Shown here piece by piece: positions 1 to 7,745 of a stretch of DNA of 64,000 nucleotides. The DNA is taken from assembly GCA_036004405.1 (NCBI GenBank), contig DASYRM010000159.1:1-64000 (forward strand), in the 5' to 3' direction. The stretch's first letter is position 1. Every line of letters starts with the position of its first letter. Source of the DNA: DASYRM01 sp036004405 (GTDB lineage: Bacteria; Acidobacteriota; Vicinamibacteria; Vicinamibacterales; UBA2999). A model generated the notes under the pieces. It did not search any database and was not told the origin of the DNA. It worked only from the letters and a program-made list of their open reading frames with translations. A program made the translations under genes and the position numbers.

Positions 1-321
1 GTCGCTGAGCGGCTGCACCGCGGTCCGCGCGAGATCGAAGAACGCGTTGCGGTTGGTGTGGAGCGCTTCCGCGGCGAGCGACTGAAACGCCTCTCGCATG
101 CTCGTCTGCGTCTTGTCGGCCATCGCCTGCATGGCGGTGACTGACGCCTGGTGCCGCTCATTTTCCTGCTGCAGCCACTGGTTGTCGCGGCGGGCGGCGG
201 CCAGTTCGGCGGCCGTCGCTGCGCGTTCTTCGGCCAGCTGGCGCGCCGCGATCGCGCGGGTGACCACGTAGGTCAGGGCGACCGCGGCGGCGACAAGGAG
301 GAAGGCGAGCGACAGCGGCAT
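1..321 (-). CDS. rmuC: RmuC-family DNA recombination protein (3' part outside window)
   Basis: The minus-strand reading frame starts at ATG 321 and runs off the window start, giving about 107 residues. It opens with a hydrophobic segment (residues 3-20, LSLAFLLVAAAVALTYVV) followed by a long Ala/Arg/Glu-rich stretch that should form a coiled coil. The motif FQSLAAEAL..N...F..LA follows, which is typical of RmuC just before its nuclease-like domain. RmuC proteins are membrane-anchored coiled-coil proteins that limit recombination between inverted repeats. The start lies only 3 nt after the stop of the upstream M28 peptidase gene, so the two are probably co-transcribed. The catalytic part is not visible here. 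Confidence 0.8.
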   Translation of the reverse strand, partial: MPLSLAFLLVAAAVALTYVVTRAIAARQLAEERAATAAELAAARRDNQWLQQENERHQASVTAMQAMADKTQTSMREAFQSLAAEALHTNRNAFFDLARTAVQPLSD

Positions 322-324
322 GCG

Positions 325-1959
325 CTATTGCGTCGCCGTGGGCCGCGGACGCGGGCGCGGCAGCGGTTTGCGCGGCAGCCGCTCGTCGCGATTGGCGGTG
401 TGGTAGACGAAGGACGCGATGATCACCGCGTTCTTCATCAGGTCTTCCGGCTGGATGCGGTCGTACACGTCGTTGTTGGAGTGGTGGGAATCGGCGCCGT
501 ACTCCAGCGGGTCCTGGATGAACTGAAAGCCGGGAAGCCCCACCTCGTCGAACGCGACGTGGTCGGTCGAACCGGTGTTGCGGATGGCCAGCGTCGTCAT
601 GCCCAGGCTGCGCAGCGGCTCCATCCACGCCGCGAACACCGGGCGCACGGCCTCGTTGCCCTGCAGGAAGACGCCGCGGATGGCGCCGCCGCCGTTGTCC
701 ATGTTGAAGTAGCCCGAGAGCCGCCCATGCTCCGGCAGGAGCACCATCGTGTCGCGATCGGCAAAGCGCTGCTTCACGTAGGCGCGAGATCCGAGCAGGC
801 CCTGCTCCTCGCCCGTCCACAGCGCCAGCTGCACCGTGCGGCGCAGCCGCAGGCCCGACGCCTTGAGGATGCGCATCACCTCCATCATCACCGCCGACCC
901 GGCGGCGTTGTCCGTGGCGCCCGTGCCCGAGTGCCACGAGTCGAAGTGCGCGCCCAGCATGACGACCTCGGCCGCCTTGTCGGTGCCGGGAAGTTCGGCG
1001 ACAAGGTTGAACGCGTCGAGCGTGTCGCCCACGAAGCGGTTCCGGATGTCGAGCTCCACCTGCACCGGCACCTTGCCGTCCACGAGGCGCAGGATGCGGT
1101 TGTACTGTTCCGACGCCACGACGAGCTGCGGCGTCATCATCGGCGGGTTGGTGCTCCAGTACGACGCCGGCGCGTTGTGCACCAGGATGGCGCTGTGGTC
1201 GTTACGGCCAGTACCGGGCTCGAGTGTCGCCACCACGCCTTCCTTGGCGAAGAACGCCGTGAGCTTGTCGCGGAAGCCCGGATCGGGCGGCGGTCCGCCG
1301 GCCCGCGCCCCGCGGCCCCGCCCCGGGTTCACCTGCTGTGCCTGGATGTCCACCAGTTCCTGATCGGTGAAGCGCCGGCCAAGCGGGGCCGTCACCATCC
1401 GCACGTCCACGGCCGGGTTGTTCAGCACCACCTTGCCCGACAGCTTGCCCGTCCACGAGGAGAAATCTGCTTCAGCGCGGATGGCCGTGACCACGACGTC
1501 GGCCTTTACGGGGCCGTCGGTGCCAGGTGTCCAGGCCCGCGGCGCGGCCAGCAGCGGGAATGGCTGCGGCGCCATCACATTGGCCGCGAGCCGGTCGTTG
1601 GCCCAGCCGCGACCAAAGGGGCCCCAGGTCTCCTCGCGCACGTTGGACACGCCCCAGTCGCGCAGCCGCCCTTCGGCCCACACCGCGGCGGCGCGAATAG
1701 CGGGGGAGTTGGTGAGGCGCGGGCCGTGGACGTCCGTGAGGTACCACAGCGAGTCCATCACCTGCGACCGCTGCAGCCCTTCCTCTTTGATCCGTGCCAG
1801 CGCGTCGAGATCCGCCGCGTCCGGGCGCGAAGCCTGGGAAACGCCTGGGGGCGGCTCCGGCCGCGCCGTTCGTGACTGCGCCGACGGGAGCGCCAGCGCC
1901 ACCGCCAGCGCCACCCCGATCCCGCCGCAAGCCAACCGACGCGTGGTGTGTGCGTCCAT
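325..1959 (-). CDS. M28-family zinc aminopeptidase, secreted
   Basis: This 544-residue protein has an N-terminal hydrophobic signal segment (about residues 10-28, ending near the Ala-Leu-Pro-Ser-Ala-Gln site). A central PA-like insert (about 130-300) is followed by the M28 peptidase domain (about 310-520). The di-zinc ligands are visible: GAHFDSW (His and Asp), TDNAAG (bridging Asp), TGEEQG (catalytic Glu pair), NMDNGGG (Asp) and DSHHSNND (last His). It should trim N-terminal residues from peptides in the periplasm or outside the cell. The tail is rich in Pro-Arg repeats (LPRPRPRPTATQ). It is the first gene of a two-gene unit with rmuC and is divergent from the M23 lipoprotein gene. Confidence 0.88.
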   Translation of the reverse strand: MDAHTTRRLACGGIGVALAVALALPSAQSRTARPEPPPGVSQASRPDAADLDALARIKEEGLQRSQVMDSLWYLTDVHGPRLTNSPAIRAAAVWAEGRLRDWGVSNVREETWGPFGRGWANDRLAANVMAPQPFPLLAAPRAWTPGTDGPVKADVVVTAIRAEADFSSWTGKLSGKVVLNNPAVDVRMVTAPLGRRFTDQELVDIQAQQVNPGRGRGARAGGPPPDPGFRDKLTAFFAKEGVVATLEPGTGRNDHSAILVHNAPASYWSTNPPMMTPQLVVASEQYNRILRLVDGKVPVQVELDIRNRFVGDTLDAFNLVAELPGTDKAAEVVMLGAHFDSWHSGTGATDNAAGSAVMMEVMRILKASGLRLRRTVQLALWTGEEQGLLGSRAYVKQRFADRDTMVLLPEHGRLSGYFNMDNGGGAIRGVFLQGNEAVRPVFAAWMEPLRSLGMTTLAIRNTGSTDHVAFDEVGLPGFQFIQDPLEYGADSHHSNNDVYDRIQPEDLMKNAVIIASFVYHTANRDERLPRKPLPRPRPRPTATQ

Positions 1960-1971
1960 AAGTTTTCGTAG

Positions 1972-1993
1972 AGGCGGACCTTCAGGTCCGCCT
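1972..1993. repeat. Palindromic repeat P1 (family P)
   Basis: The arms AGGCGGACCT and AGGTCCGCCT are perfectly complementary around a 2-nt loop (TC), and flanking CGTAG precedes the left arm. This copy lies between two divergent genes, so it cannot simply be a terminator. Confidence 0.9.
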
Positions 1994-2039
1994 TTGAGTC
2001 TATCTAATCCCCCGGACCGCGGCGGTCGAAAAGGAGATA

Positions 2040-3287
2040 ATGACCGGCCCCATGAAGCGCGCGTGGTGCGCCAGCCTGCTGGCTCTCACGATGACCGGCT
2101 GCAGTGCCGAGCCCGCGGGCGATCCCGACGCCCCGCCAGCCCTGCTGTCCTCGGAGCTGCGCGACATCGTGCTAACGCCCGACACGACCTTCGTGTCCGG
2201 GCTCGTGCCGCGCAGCACCACGCTCGACACGCTGCTGAGGGGCCACGGCGTGGCCGATGATGCCGCCGTCAGCGTGGTCCACGCCGCGCGCCAGGTGTTC
2301 GACCCGCGCGGGCTGCGCGCGCTCCAACCGTTTTCGATCGAGCGCACCCTCGAAGGCACGCTGCGCTTCTTTCAGTACGAGATCGACAACGACCGTTTCC
2401 TGCGCGTGGCGCCGTCGCCGTCCGGCTCGGGGACGCTCGCCGCGACGGTGGTGCCGATCCCCAAGACGCTCGAACACGCCAGCGTCACCGGCAGCATCGA
2501 CGCCGAGACGCCGTCGCTCTTCCAGTCGGTTGCCGGAGCCGGCGAGGGCGCCGATCTCGCGGTGTCGCTCGCCCAGATCTTCTCGGGCGAGATCGACTTC
2601 AACTCCGACCTGCAGCCTGGCGACGGTTACGCGCTCGCGTTCGACAAGTTCACACGCGATGGCGGTGCCACGAGCTACGGCGACATCGCCGCGGCCGAGT
2701 TCCGCAACGACGGCCGGCTGCTGCGCGCGATCCGTTTCACGGTGCCGGGCGGCAAGCCCGGCTACTACGACGAGCGCGGCCGCTCGCTCCGGCGCTTCTT
2801 CCTGCGCTCGCCGCTCAAGTTCGAACCGCGCGTCACGTCGCGCTTCTCGTCGAGCCGGATGCACCCGGTGCTGCACACGGCGCGCGCGCATCGCGGCGTC
2901 GACTACGCCGCGCCCACCGGGGCACCGGCGGTGGCCGCGGCATCCGGCGTGGTGATATCGGCGACCTACGCCGGCAGCAACGGCCGCATGGTCCGCGTGC
3001 GCCACGCCTCGGGGTACGAGTCGTTCTATCTCCACCTGTCGGCGTTCGGTCCCGGTATCCGCGCCGGCGTGCGCGTCGAGCAGGGGCAGACGGTCGGGCT
3101 GGTGGGTGCCACCGGGCTGGCGACCGGGCCGCACCTGCACTACGGCCTGACGCGGAACGGCGTGTTCGTGAACCCGCTGCGCGAGCACATGAACCAGCCA
3201 CCCGGCGATCCGGTGCCGGCGTCCGCGATGGCCGCCTTCATGGCCGAGCGCGACCACGCGCTCGCACAGCTCGGCGCCGCTCGGTAA
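2040..3287 (+). CDS. M23-family peptidoglycan endopeptidase lipoprotein (LytM domain)
   Basis: The product has 415 residues. A lipobox-type signal ends in MTGCSAE, so it is probably a lipoprotein. The C-terminal LytM/M23 domain (about residues 265-385) shows the zinc ligands HRGVDYAAP (H...D) and GPHLHYGL (HxH), with G-rich SGVVI..TYAGSNGRMV strands in between. The N-terminal half resembles the long helical and OPA-like region seen in NlpD/MepM-type proteins. It should cleave peptide cross-links of murein. AAGGAG lies at 2031-2036, only 3 nt before the ATG at 2040; ATG 2052 (MKRAWCAS) would give a more usual signal peptide but sits 15 nt from the site, so the start is uncertain. Confidence 0.88.
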   Translation: MTGPMKRAWCASLLALTMTGCSAEPAGDPDAPPALLSSELRDIVLTPDTTFVSGLVPRSTTLDTLLRGHGVADDAAVSVVHAARQVFDPRGLRALQPFSIERTLEGTLRFFQYEIDNDRFLRVAPSPSGSGTLAATVVPIPKTLEHASVTGSIDAETPSLFQSVAGAGEGADLAVSLAQIFSGEIDFNSDLQPGDGYALAFDKFTRDGGATSYGDIAAAEFRNDGRLLRAIRFTVPGGKPGYYDERGRSLRRFFLRSPLKFEPRVTSRFSSSRMHPVLHTARAHRGVDYAAPTGAPAVAAASGVVISATYAGSNGRMVRVRHASGYESFYLHLSAFGPGIRAGVRVEQGQTVGLVGATGLATGPHLHYGLTRNGVFVNPLREHMNQPPGDPVPASAMAAFMAERDHALAQLGAAR

Positions 3288-3296
3288 TTCGTGGCT

Positions 3297-3314
3297 GCAG
3301 GCCTTCAGGCCTGC
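3297..3314. repeat. Palindromic repeat P2 (GCAGGCCT variant)
   Basis: The arms GCAGGCCT and AGGCCTGC flank a TC loop, preceded by GTGGCT. It lies 9 nt after the stop of the M23 gene. The same variant recurs at 11084 and 21597. Confidence 0.85.
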
Positions 3315-3336
3315 CCTGCCTTGACAGCCTAACCAT

Positions 3337-3363
3337 CTTAGGGGAGACTCCGTCTCACCTAAG
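3337..3363. promoter_or_regulatory. Dyad operator candidate upstream of padR
   Basis: A 27-bp interrupted palindrome with arms CTTAGG-G-GAGAC and GTCTC-A-CCTAAG (11 paired bases, one central mismatch pair) ends 6 nt before the padR ATG at 3370. TTGACA at 3321-3326 may be a -35 box, although no good -10 is seen. PadR regulators normally repress their own operon by binding such dyads, so this is the likely autoregulatory site. The right arm also overlaps the ribosome-binding AAGGTG. Confidence 0.65.
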
Positions 3364-3369
3364 GTGATT

Positions 3370-3708
3370 ATGGGAAATGCGTCGAAAGCCGCCGACCTGC
3401 TCCAGGGCACGCTGGAGCTCCTCGTTCTCAGAACACTCGCGTCCGGCGAGAAGCACGGCTACGAAATCGCGGAGTGGATCCATACGGCCTCTGCCACCGC
3501 GCTCTCGATCGAAGAGGGCGCGCTCTACCCGGCGCTTCACCGGTTGGAGCTGCGCGGCCTGCTGACCGCCTCGTGGGATGTGTCGGCCAACAACCGGCGG
3601 GCAAAGTACTACCGGCTGAGCCCGGAGGGCCGGAAGCGTTTGAAGGAGACGACCGACGCGTGGCGGCGCACCAGCACCGCCATCAACCGCGTCCTCGAGG
3701 CGGTGTAA
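3370..3708 (+). CDS. PadR-family transcriptional regulator
   Basis: The product has about 112 residues when started at ATG 3370, with AAGGTG as the ribosome-binding site; a GTG at 3364 in the same frame is less likely. The winged-helix signature is clear: LLQGTLELLVLRTLASGEKHGYEIAEWI, then EEGALYPALHRLELRGLL and the wing SANNRRAKYYRLSPEGRKRL. In Acidobacteriota this short PadR type usually sits directly before an ADOP-type permease, as here with 2 nt between the genes, and it probably represses the pair through the dyad at 3337-3363. Confidence 0.93.
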   Translation: MGNASKAADLLQGTLELLVLRTLASGEKHGYEIAEWIHTASATALSIEEGALYPALHRLELRGLLTASWDVSANNRRAKYYRLSPEGRKRLKETTDAWRRTSTAINRVLEAV

Positions 3709-3710
3709 CC

Positions 3711-5822
3711 ATGCGCGCCTGGCTTCACAGTCTGCGTCTCCGCACCATGGCTTTGCTCCATAGACGACGGCGGGACCAGGACCTCCAGGACGAGATCGCG
3801 TTCCACCTCGCCATGCGCGAGGCGCAGTTGCGCGCCGCCGGCGCGGACGACGCCGGGCGCGCCGCGCGCCACCGGTTCGGCAGCGCTACCCGGATCCGCG
3901 AGGAGTTGCGCGACGAGTGGGCGGTGCTGCCGCGCCTCGCGAGCGTGCTCCACGACTGCCGCCATGCGGCGCGCGCGCTGCGCCGCAGCGGAACGTTCGC
4001 GGCCGTCGTCGTGCTGACGCTCGCCCTCGGCATCGGCGCCAACACCGCGGTATTCAGCATCGTCAACGCCGTGCTCATTCGACCCCTCGGCTTTGCGGGC
4101 GCCGAGCGGCTGCTGCTGTTGCACGAAGGCGTGCCGGCCGCCGGCGTCGATCGCGTGGCATTCGCGTACGGGGACCTCGCGCATCTCCGCCGTGAGGCGC
4201 GCACGTTCGATGCGATCGGTGCGTTCCGCAACCGCGCAGTGGAACTGTCGGGCGCCCCAGGCGATCCCGAGCGCATCCAGCTCGCCCAGGTAAGTGCCGA
4301 TCTGTTTCCGATGTTGGGAATCCAGCCCGTGCTTGGCCGGCTGTTCTCCGAGGACGAAGACACGCCTGGCCACGACGTCGCCCTCGTCAGCTGGGAGCTG
4401 TGGCAACGGCGATACGCCGCCGATCCCGCGCTCGTCGGGCGTTCGATCCTGCTCGATCGGCGGCCGCACACGGTGATCGGCGTGATGCCGGCGCGATTGC
4501 AGTTTCCGCGGCGCGGACCACAGTTCAACAACGAGCCTGGCGACGCGTGGATCCCGATCGCGATGCGGAACCTGCGGGGCGGATATGCCGCCGGGTTCGA
4601 TGTCAGCGTCATCGCCCGCCTGAAAACCGGCGCATCATTGGCGCAGGCGCGCGCCGACCTCGACCGGCTCGCGCCGCAGATACAGAAGCAGTATCCGGCG
4701 GCGCTCCGCCAGTCGAAGGCGCGGCTGCTGCTGTTTGCCAGCCCGCTGCGCGACGAGATCGTGGGCGCGGTGAGCACACCGATTCTCATGCTGCTCGGCG
4801 CCATCGCGCTCGTTCTGCTCGTGGCGTGCGCCAACGTCGCGAACCTGCTCCTCAGCCGCGCGGCGTCAAAACAGCACGAGATCGCGCTGCGTGTGGCCCT
4901 GGGCGCCAACCGCCTTCGCCTCCTGCAGCTCCAGTTGTCGGAGCCGATGCTGCTGGCGGCGGCCGGTGGCGTCCTCGGAGTGCTCGTGGCGCGGTTGGCG
5001 CTCCGCACCGTCCCGGCGGCGGTGGCCGAGCAGGTTCCCGGCTTTCAGCAGGTGACAATCGACCTGCGTGTCCTGGCGTTCGCGACCGCGCTGCTCGTGG
5101 CGCTCGTCCCGCTTGCGGCCCGGGAGCGGCGCCGGCTGTCGGACGCGCTCCAGGAGGGCACCGCCCGGACCACGGGCCAACGACGCCATCGCATTCAAAG
5201 CACGCTCGTCGTGACCACGGTCGCGCTGTCGTTCGTGCTGCTGGTCGGGGCGGGTCTGTTTCTTCGCAGCTTCTCGGCGCTGCTGCGAAGCGATCGCGGC
5301 TTCCAGCCAGGAGGCGTGCTCACCGCCGTGGTGGCGCTGCCCTGGGACGCGTATCCCACCGCCGACCGTGTCTACGCGTTTCACGATTCGTTGCTGCAGC
5401 GGCTGCAGGCGCTGCCGGGAGTGCGGCACGCCGCGCTCTCGACCGATCTGCCGCTCGAGGGAGGCGCGGTCGGCATCTACACGCTCGAACGGAATGTCCA
5501 GGGCAGCGTGCCGGCACGACAAACCAGCGTGGTGGGGCCGTATTTCGACGCGCTCGGCATCCGCCTACGCCACGGGCGGTCCTTCACGGCTGAGGAGCTG
5601 GCTGGTGGACGCCAGGTCGTCGTCGTCAACCAGAAGCTGGTCGAGCGGTACTGGGGCGGGCAGGATCCAGTGGGCAAGCGGCTGAGCAGGGGGGTGTGCG
5701 ACAACTGCGAGTGGGTCACGGTGGTGGGCGTCGTCGAAGACGCCGCGGACAGCCGGCAGTCGCTCGCGGTCCTGGGCGACGACCGGCCGGCGCACATCTA
5801 CGAACCGCGCTGCGCCAGATGA
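3711..5822 (+). CDS. ADOP/MacB-like ABC permease, N-terminal part (frame broken at about 5807)
   Basis: The frame starts at ATG 3711, 2 nt after padR. It begins with the cytosolic ADOP-type N-terminal region (about residues 1-85), then a membrane segment (TFAAVVVLTLALGIGANTAVFSIVNAVLIRPL) and a MacB-like periplasmic domain. Three FtsX-type helices follow around residues 350-450 (LMLLGAIALVLLVACANVANLLL..), and a second membrane and periplasmic unit begins at the TLVVTTVALSFVLLVGAGLFLRSF helix. The frame ends at TGA 5820-5822 just after HIYEP, in the middle of the second periplasmic domain. The next frame continues the same protein without loss, so one base appears to be missing near 5807. Substrate is unknown; the family moves molecules across or out of the inner membrane using a separate ATPase. 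Confidence 0.85.
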   Translation: MRAWLHSLRLRTMALLHRRRRDQDLQDEIAFHLAMREAQLRAAGADDAGRAARHRFGSATRIREELRDEWAVLPRLASVLHDCRHAARALRRSGTFAAVVVLTLALGIGANTAVFSIVNAVLIRPLGFAGAERLLLLHEGVPAAGVDRVAFAYGDLAHLRREARTFDAIGAFRNRAVELSGAPGDPERIQLAQVSADLFPMLGIQPVLGRLFSEDEDTPGHDVALVSWELWQRRYAADPALVGRSILLDRRPHTVIGVMPARLQFPRRGPQFNNEPGDAWIPIAMRNLRGGYAAGFDVSVIARLKTGASLAQARADLDRLAPQIQKQYPAALRQSKARLLLFASPLRDEIVGAVSTPILMLLGAIALVLLVACANVANLLLSRAASKQHEIALRVALGANRLRLLQLQLSEPMLLAAAGGVLGVLVARLALRTVPAAVAEQVPGFQQVTIDLRVLAFATALLVALVPLAARERRRLSDALQEGTARTTGQRRHRIQSTLVVTTVALSFVLLVGAGLFLRSFSALLRSDRGFQPGGVLTAVVALPWDAYPTADRVYAFHDSLLQRLQALPGVRHAALSTDLPLEGGAVGIYTLERNVQGSVPARQTSVVGPYFDALGIRLRHGRSFTAEELAGGRQVVVVNQKLVERYWGGQDPVGKRLSRGVCDNCEWVTVVGVVEDAADSRQSLAVLGDDRPAHIYEPRCAR

Positions 5823-6400
5823 ACACCGGCGCCATCAACTTCCGCGGCTCGCTCGCGGGACGGCAGCTCCGGCTCGCTGTTCGGGCGGCGGGCGCGCCCT
5901 CCGCGCTGGTCCCTCGCGTCCGCGAGGAGCTGGCGAGCCTCGATCGGCAGCTCGCGCTCGCGCAGGTGGCGACCATGGACGAGAAGGTCAGCGCCGCGGT
6001 TGCGCCGCAGCGCTTCAGCACGCAGGTCATTGCTGTCTTTGCGGCGGGCGCGCTACTGCTCGTGTCAATCGGGTTGTACGGTCTGCTCGGGTTCGTCGTG
6101 TCCGAGCGCACGCGCGAGATCGGCGTGCGCCTCGCCCTCGGCGCCGAGCCGCGTCTCGTCCGGCGACTGGTGGTGAGGCACGGCCTGCGGCTCGTGGGCG
6201 CGGGCGTCGCCGCGGGCCTCGTGGCATCGCTCGGCGTGACACGGTGGCTGTCATCGCTGTTGTTCGAGACACAGAGCTACGACGCGCTCACCTTTGTGAC
6301 AGTGCCGCTGGTCTTGACCGCCGTCGCCATCCTCGCGTGCCTGATCCCGGCCCACCGCGCCTCGCGCGTCGATCCGCTGGTGGCCTTGCGCGGCGACTAA
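5819..6400 (+). CDS. ADOP/MacB-like ABC permease, C-terminal part
   Basis: This frame carries the end of the permease: the rest of the second periplasmic domain, then the last FtsX domain with about three membrane helices (VIAVFAAGALLLVSIGLYGLLGF; LVGAGVAAGLVASLGV; VPLVLTAVAILACLIPAHRAS). It ends in the classic family C-terminus (A)SRVDPLVALRGD. Continuity with the upstream frame starts at about codon 5807. ATG 5819-5821 overlaps the upstream TGA as ATGA, so translation could restart there. Either the gene is one frameshifted (or mis-sequenced) permease of about 896 residues, or it is a naturally split permease made as two coupled chains. Confidence 0.8.
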   Translation: MNTGAINFRGSLAGRQLRLAVRAAGAPSALVPRVREELASLDRQLALAQVATMDEKVSAAVAPQRFSTQVIAVFAAGALLLVSIGLYGLLGFVVSERTREIGVRLALGAEPRLVRRLVVRHGLRLVGAGVAAGLVASLGVTRWLSSLLFETQSYDALTFVTVPLVLTAVAILACLIPAHRASRVDPLVALRGD

Positions 6401-6407
6401 GGCCCTG

Positions 6408-6429
6408 AGGCGGGTTTGAAGACCCGTCT
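6408..6429. repeat. Palindromic repeat P3 (family P)
   Basis: The arms AGGCGGGT and ACCCGTCT (one G-T wobble) flank the loop TTGAAG and are followed by CTACG. It lies just after the permease stop and upstream of the DUF1015 gene promoter. Confidence 0.75.
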
Positions 6430-6449
6430 CTACGTTTGAAGGCGGCCGC

Positions 6450-6455
6450 TATAAT
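6450..6455 (+). promoter_or_regulatory. -10 box TATAAT giving a very short leader for the DUF1015 gene
   Basis: TATAAT ends 8 nt before the ATG at 6464, so the transcript would start at or within a few bases of the start codon. No convincing -35 is visible; a repeat hairpin occupies the upstream position. Confidence 0.5.
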
Positions 6456-6463
6456 TTCGGGAG

Positions 6464-7678
6464 ATGGCCGCGCTGTTTCCCTTCCGCGCCCTGCGTCCCG
6501 TGCCGGCCGCGGCGGAACGGGTAGCGGCGGTGCCCTACGACGTCGTCAACACCGCCGAAGCGCGCGAGCTGGCGCTCGGCAATCCGCTCAGCTTCCTCCA
6601 CGTTTCCCGCGCTGAAATCGATCTGCCGCCCGGAACGGATCCGCATGCCGACGCGGTGTACGAGCGCGCCGAACGCAACTTCGCCGACCTGCAGGCCACC
6701 GCGCCGCTCGTCGTGGAGGAGACGCCGAGCCTGTACGTCTACCGCCTGCGGATGGGCGGGCATCAGCAGACCGGGGTGGCCGGGTGCTTTTCGCTCCACG
6801 AGTACGACCATCACGTGGTGAAGAAGCACGAGCACACACGGCCCGACAAGGAAGACGACCGAACCAAGCACCTCATCGGCCTGCGCGCGCAGACGGGTCC
6901 GGTGTTCCTGACCTACCGGTCCGAGGTCGCGATCGATGACCTCATCTCACGCGTAACCGGCGAGTGGCCGCTCTTCGGGTTCACGGCGGTCGACGGGGTG
7001 CAGCACGCGGTCTGGCGCGTGTCCGAAGAGCTGACCCCGGCGCTGGTGTCCGCGTTTGCCACGGTGCCCGCCCTGTATATCGCCGACGGCCATCACCGGG
7101 CCGCGAGCGCCGCCCGTGCCCGGCGCCACTTCGCGCCCAATCGCGAGCCCGGCGAATGGGACACGTTCCTGGCGGTCGCCTTTCCCGACGCGCAGGTGCA
7201 GATCCTGCCCTACAACCGCCTCGTGCGCGATCTCGGCGGGCACACGCCGACGTCGCTGCTGAACGCCTTGCGCGAGCGGCTCACGGTGACGGCGGGGCCG
7301 CCGGCGCCGACGAAGCACGGCGACGTGTCGATGTATCTCGACGGCCAGTGGCACACCGTGGCGCTCGGTGGCGTACCGGCGTCGCTGACGCCCGACGAAC
7401 GGCTCGACGTCAGCCGACTCCATACGCTCATCCTGGCGCCGCTCCTGGGTATCGGGGACGTGCGCACCGCTGCGCGAATCGACTTCGTCGGCGGCGCCCG
7501 CGGGACCGCGGAGCTGGAGCGCCGCGTGGACTCGGGCGAGTGGGCCGTGGCGTTCTCGCTGTTTCCCGTCGGCGTCCGCGAGCTGATGGCGATCTCGGAC
7601 GCCGGCGGCGTCATGCCGCCCAAGTCCACCTGGTTCGAGCCCAAGCTGCGGGACGGGTTGCTGTCGCACTTGATCTGA
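6464..7678 (+). CDS. DUF1015 family protein
   Basis: The product has 404 residues and is recognised as DUF1015 from the N-terminal FPFRALRP..PYDVVNTAEARELA..NPLSFLHVSRAEIDLP, the central HEHTRPDKEDDRTKHL and the IADGHHRAASAARAR motif. It is a soluble cytosolic protein of normal family length and its biochemical role is not established. In many bacteria this family is encoded beside serC/serA, and here serC follows 67 nt downstream in the same direction. This supports a link to serine or pyridoxal-phosphate metabolism by context only. The GAG before ATG and the TATAAT 8 nt upstream suggest near-leaderless expression. Confidence 0.88.
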   Translation: MAALFPFRALRPVPAAAERVAAVPYDVVNTAEARELALGNPLSFLHVSRAEIDLPPGTDPHADAVYERAERNFADLQATAPLVVEETPSLYVYRLRMGGHQQTGVAGCFSLHEYDHHVVKKHEHTRPDKEDDRTKHLIGLRAQTGPVFLTYRSEVAIDDLISRVTGEWPLFGFTAVDGVQHAVWRVSEELTPALVSAFATVPALYIADGHHRAASAARARRHFAPNREPGEWDTFLAVAFPDAQVQILPYNRLVRDLGGHTPTSLLNALRERLTVTAGPPAPTKHGDVSMYLDGQWHTVALGGVPASLTPDERLDVSRLHTLILAPLLGIGDVRTAARIDFVGGARGTAELERRVDSGEWAVAFSLFPVGVRELMAISDAGGVMPPKSTWFEPKLRDGLLSHLI

Positions 7679-7690
7679 CGCCCCTCGCCT

Positions 7691-7728
7691 TTAGCCTTTT
7701 GGCCAGAGGCTAGAGGCCAGAAGCTAGA
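7691..7728. repeat. Short tandem/inverted repeat between DUF1015 gene and serC
   Basis: Two tandem 14-bp units (GGCCAGAGGCTAGA, then GGCCAGAAGCTAGA at 7701-7728) follow an inverted partial copy (TTAGCCTTTTGGCC region, 7691-7704). It can fold as a hairpin and is unlike the P and E families. Confidence 0.7.
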
Positions 7729-7745
7729 GGCGGTAGGATCGAAAA

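Noticed and set aside
151..1875. Long plus-strand frame opposite the M28 peptidase gene, and similar long antisense frames across the window
   Set aside because: They mirror real genes in high-GC DNA, are Arg/His/Ala-rich, and show no family motif.
3474..3710. Extended start of the ADOP permease inside padR
   Set aside because: The real start at 3711 begins with the family N-terminus; the extension lies out of frame in padR.
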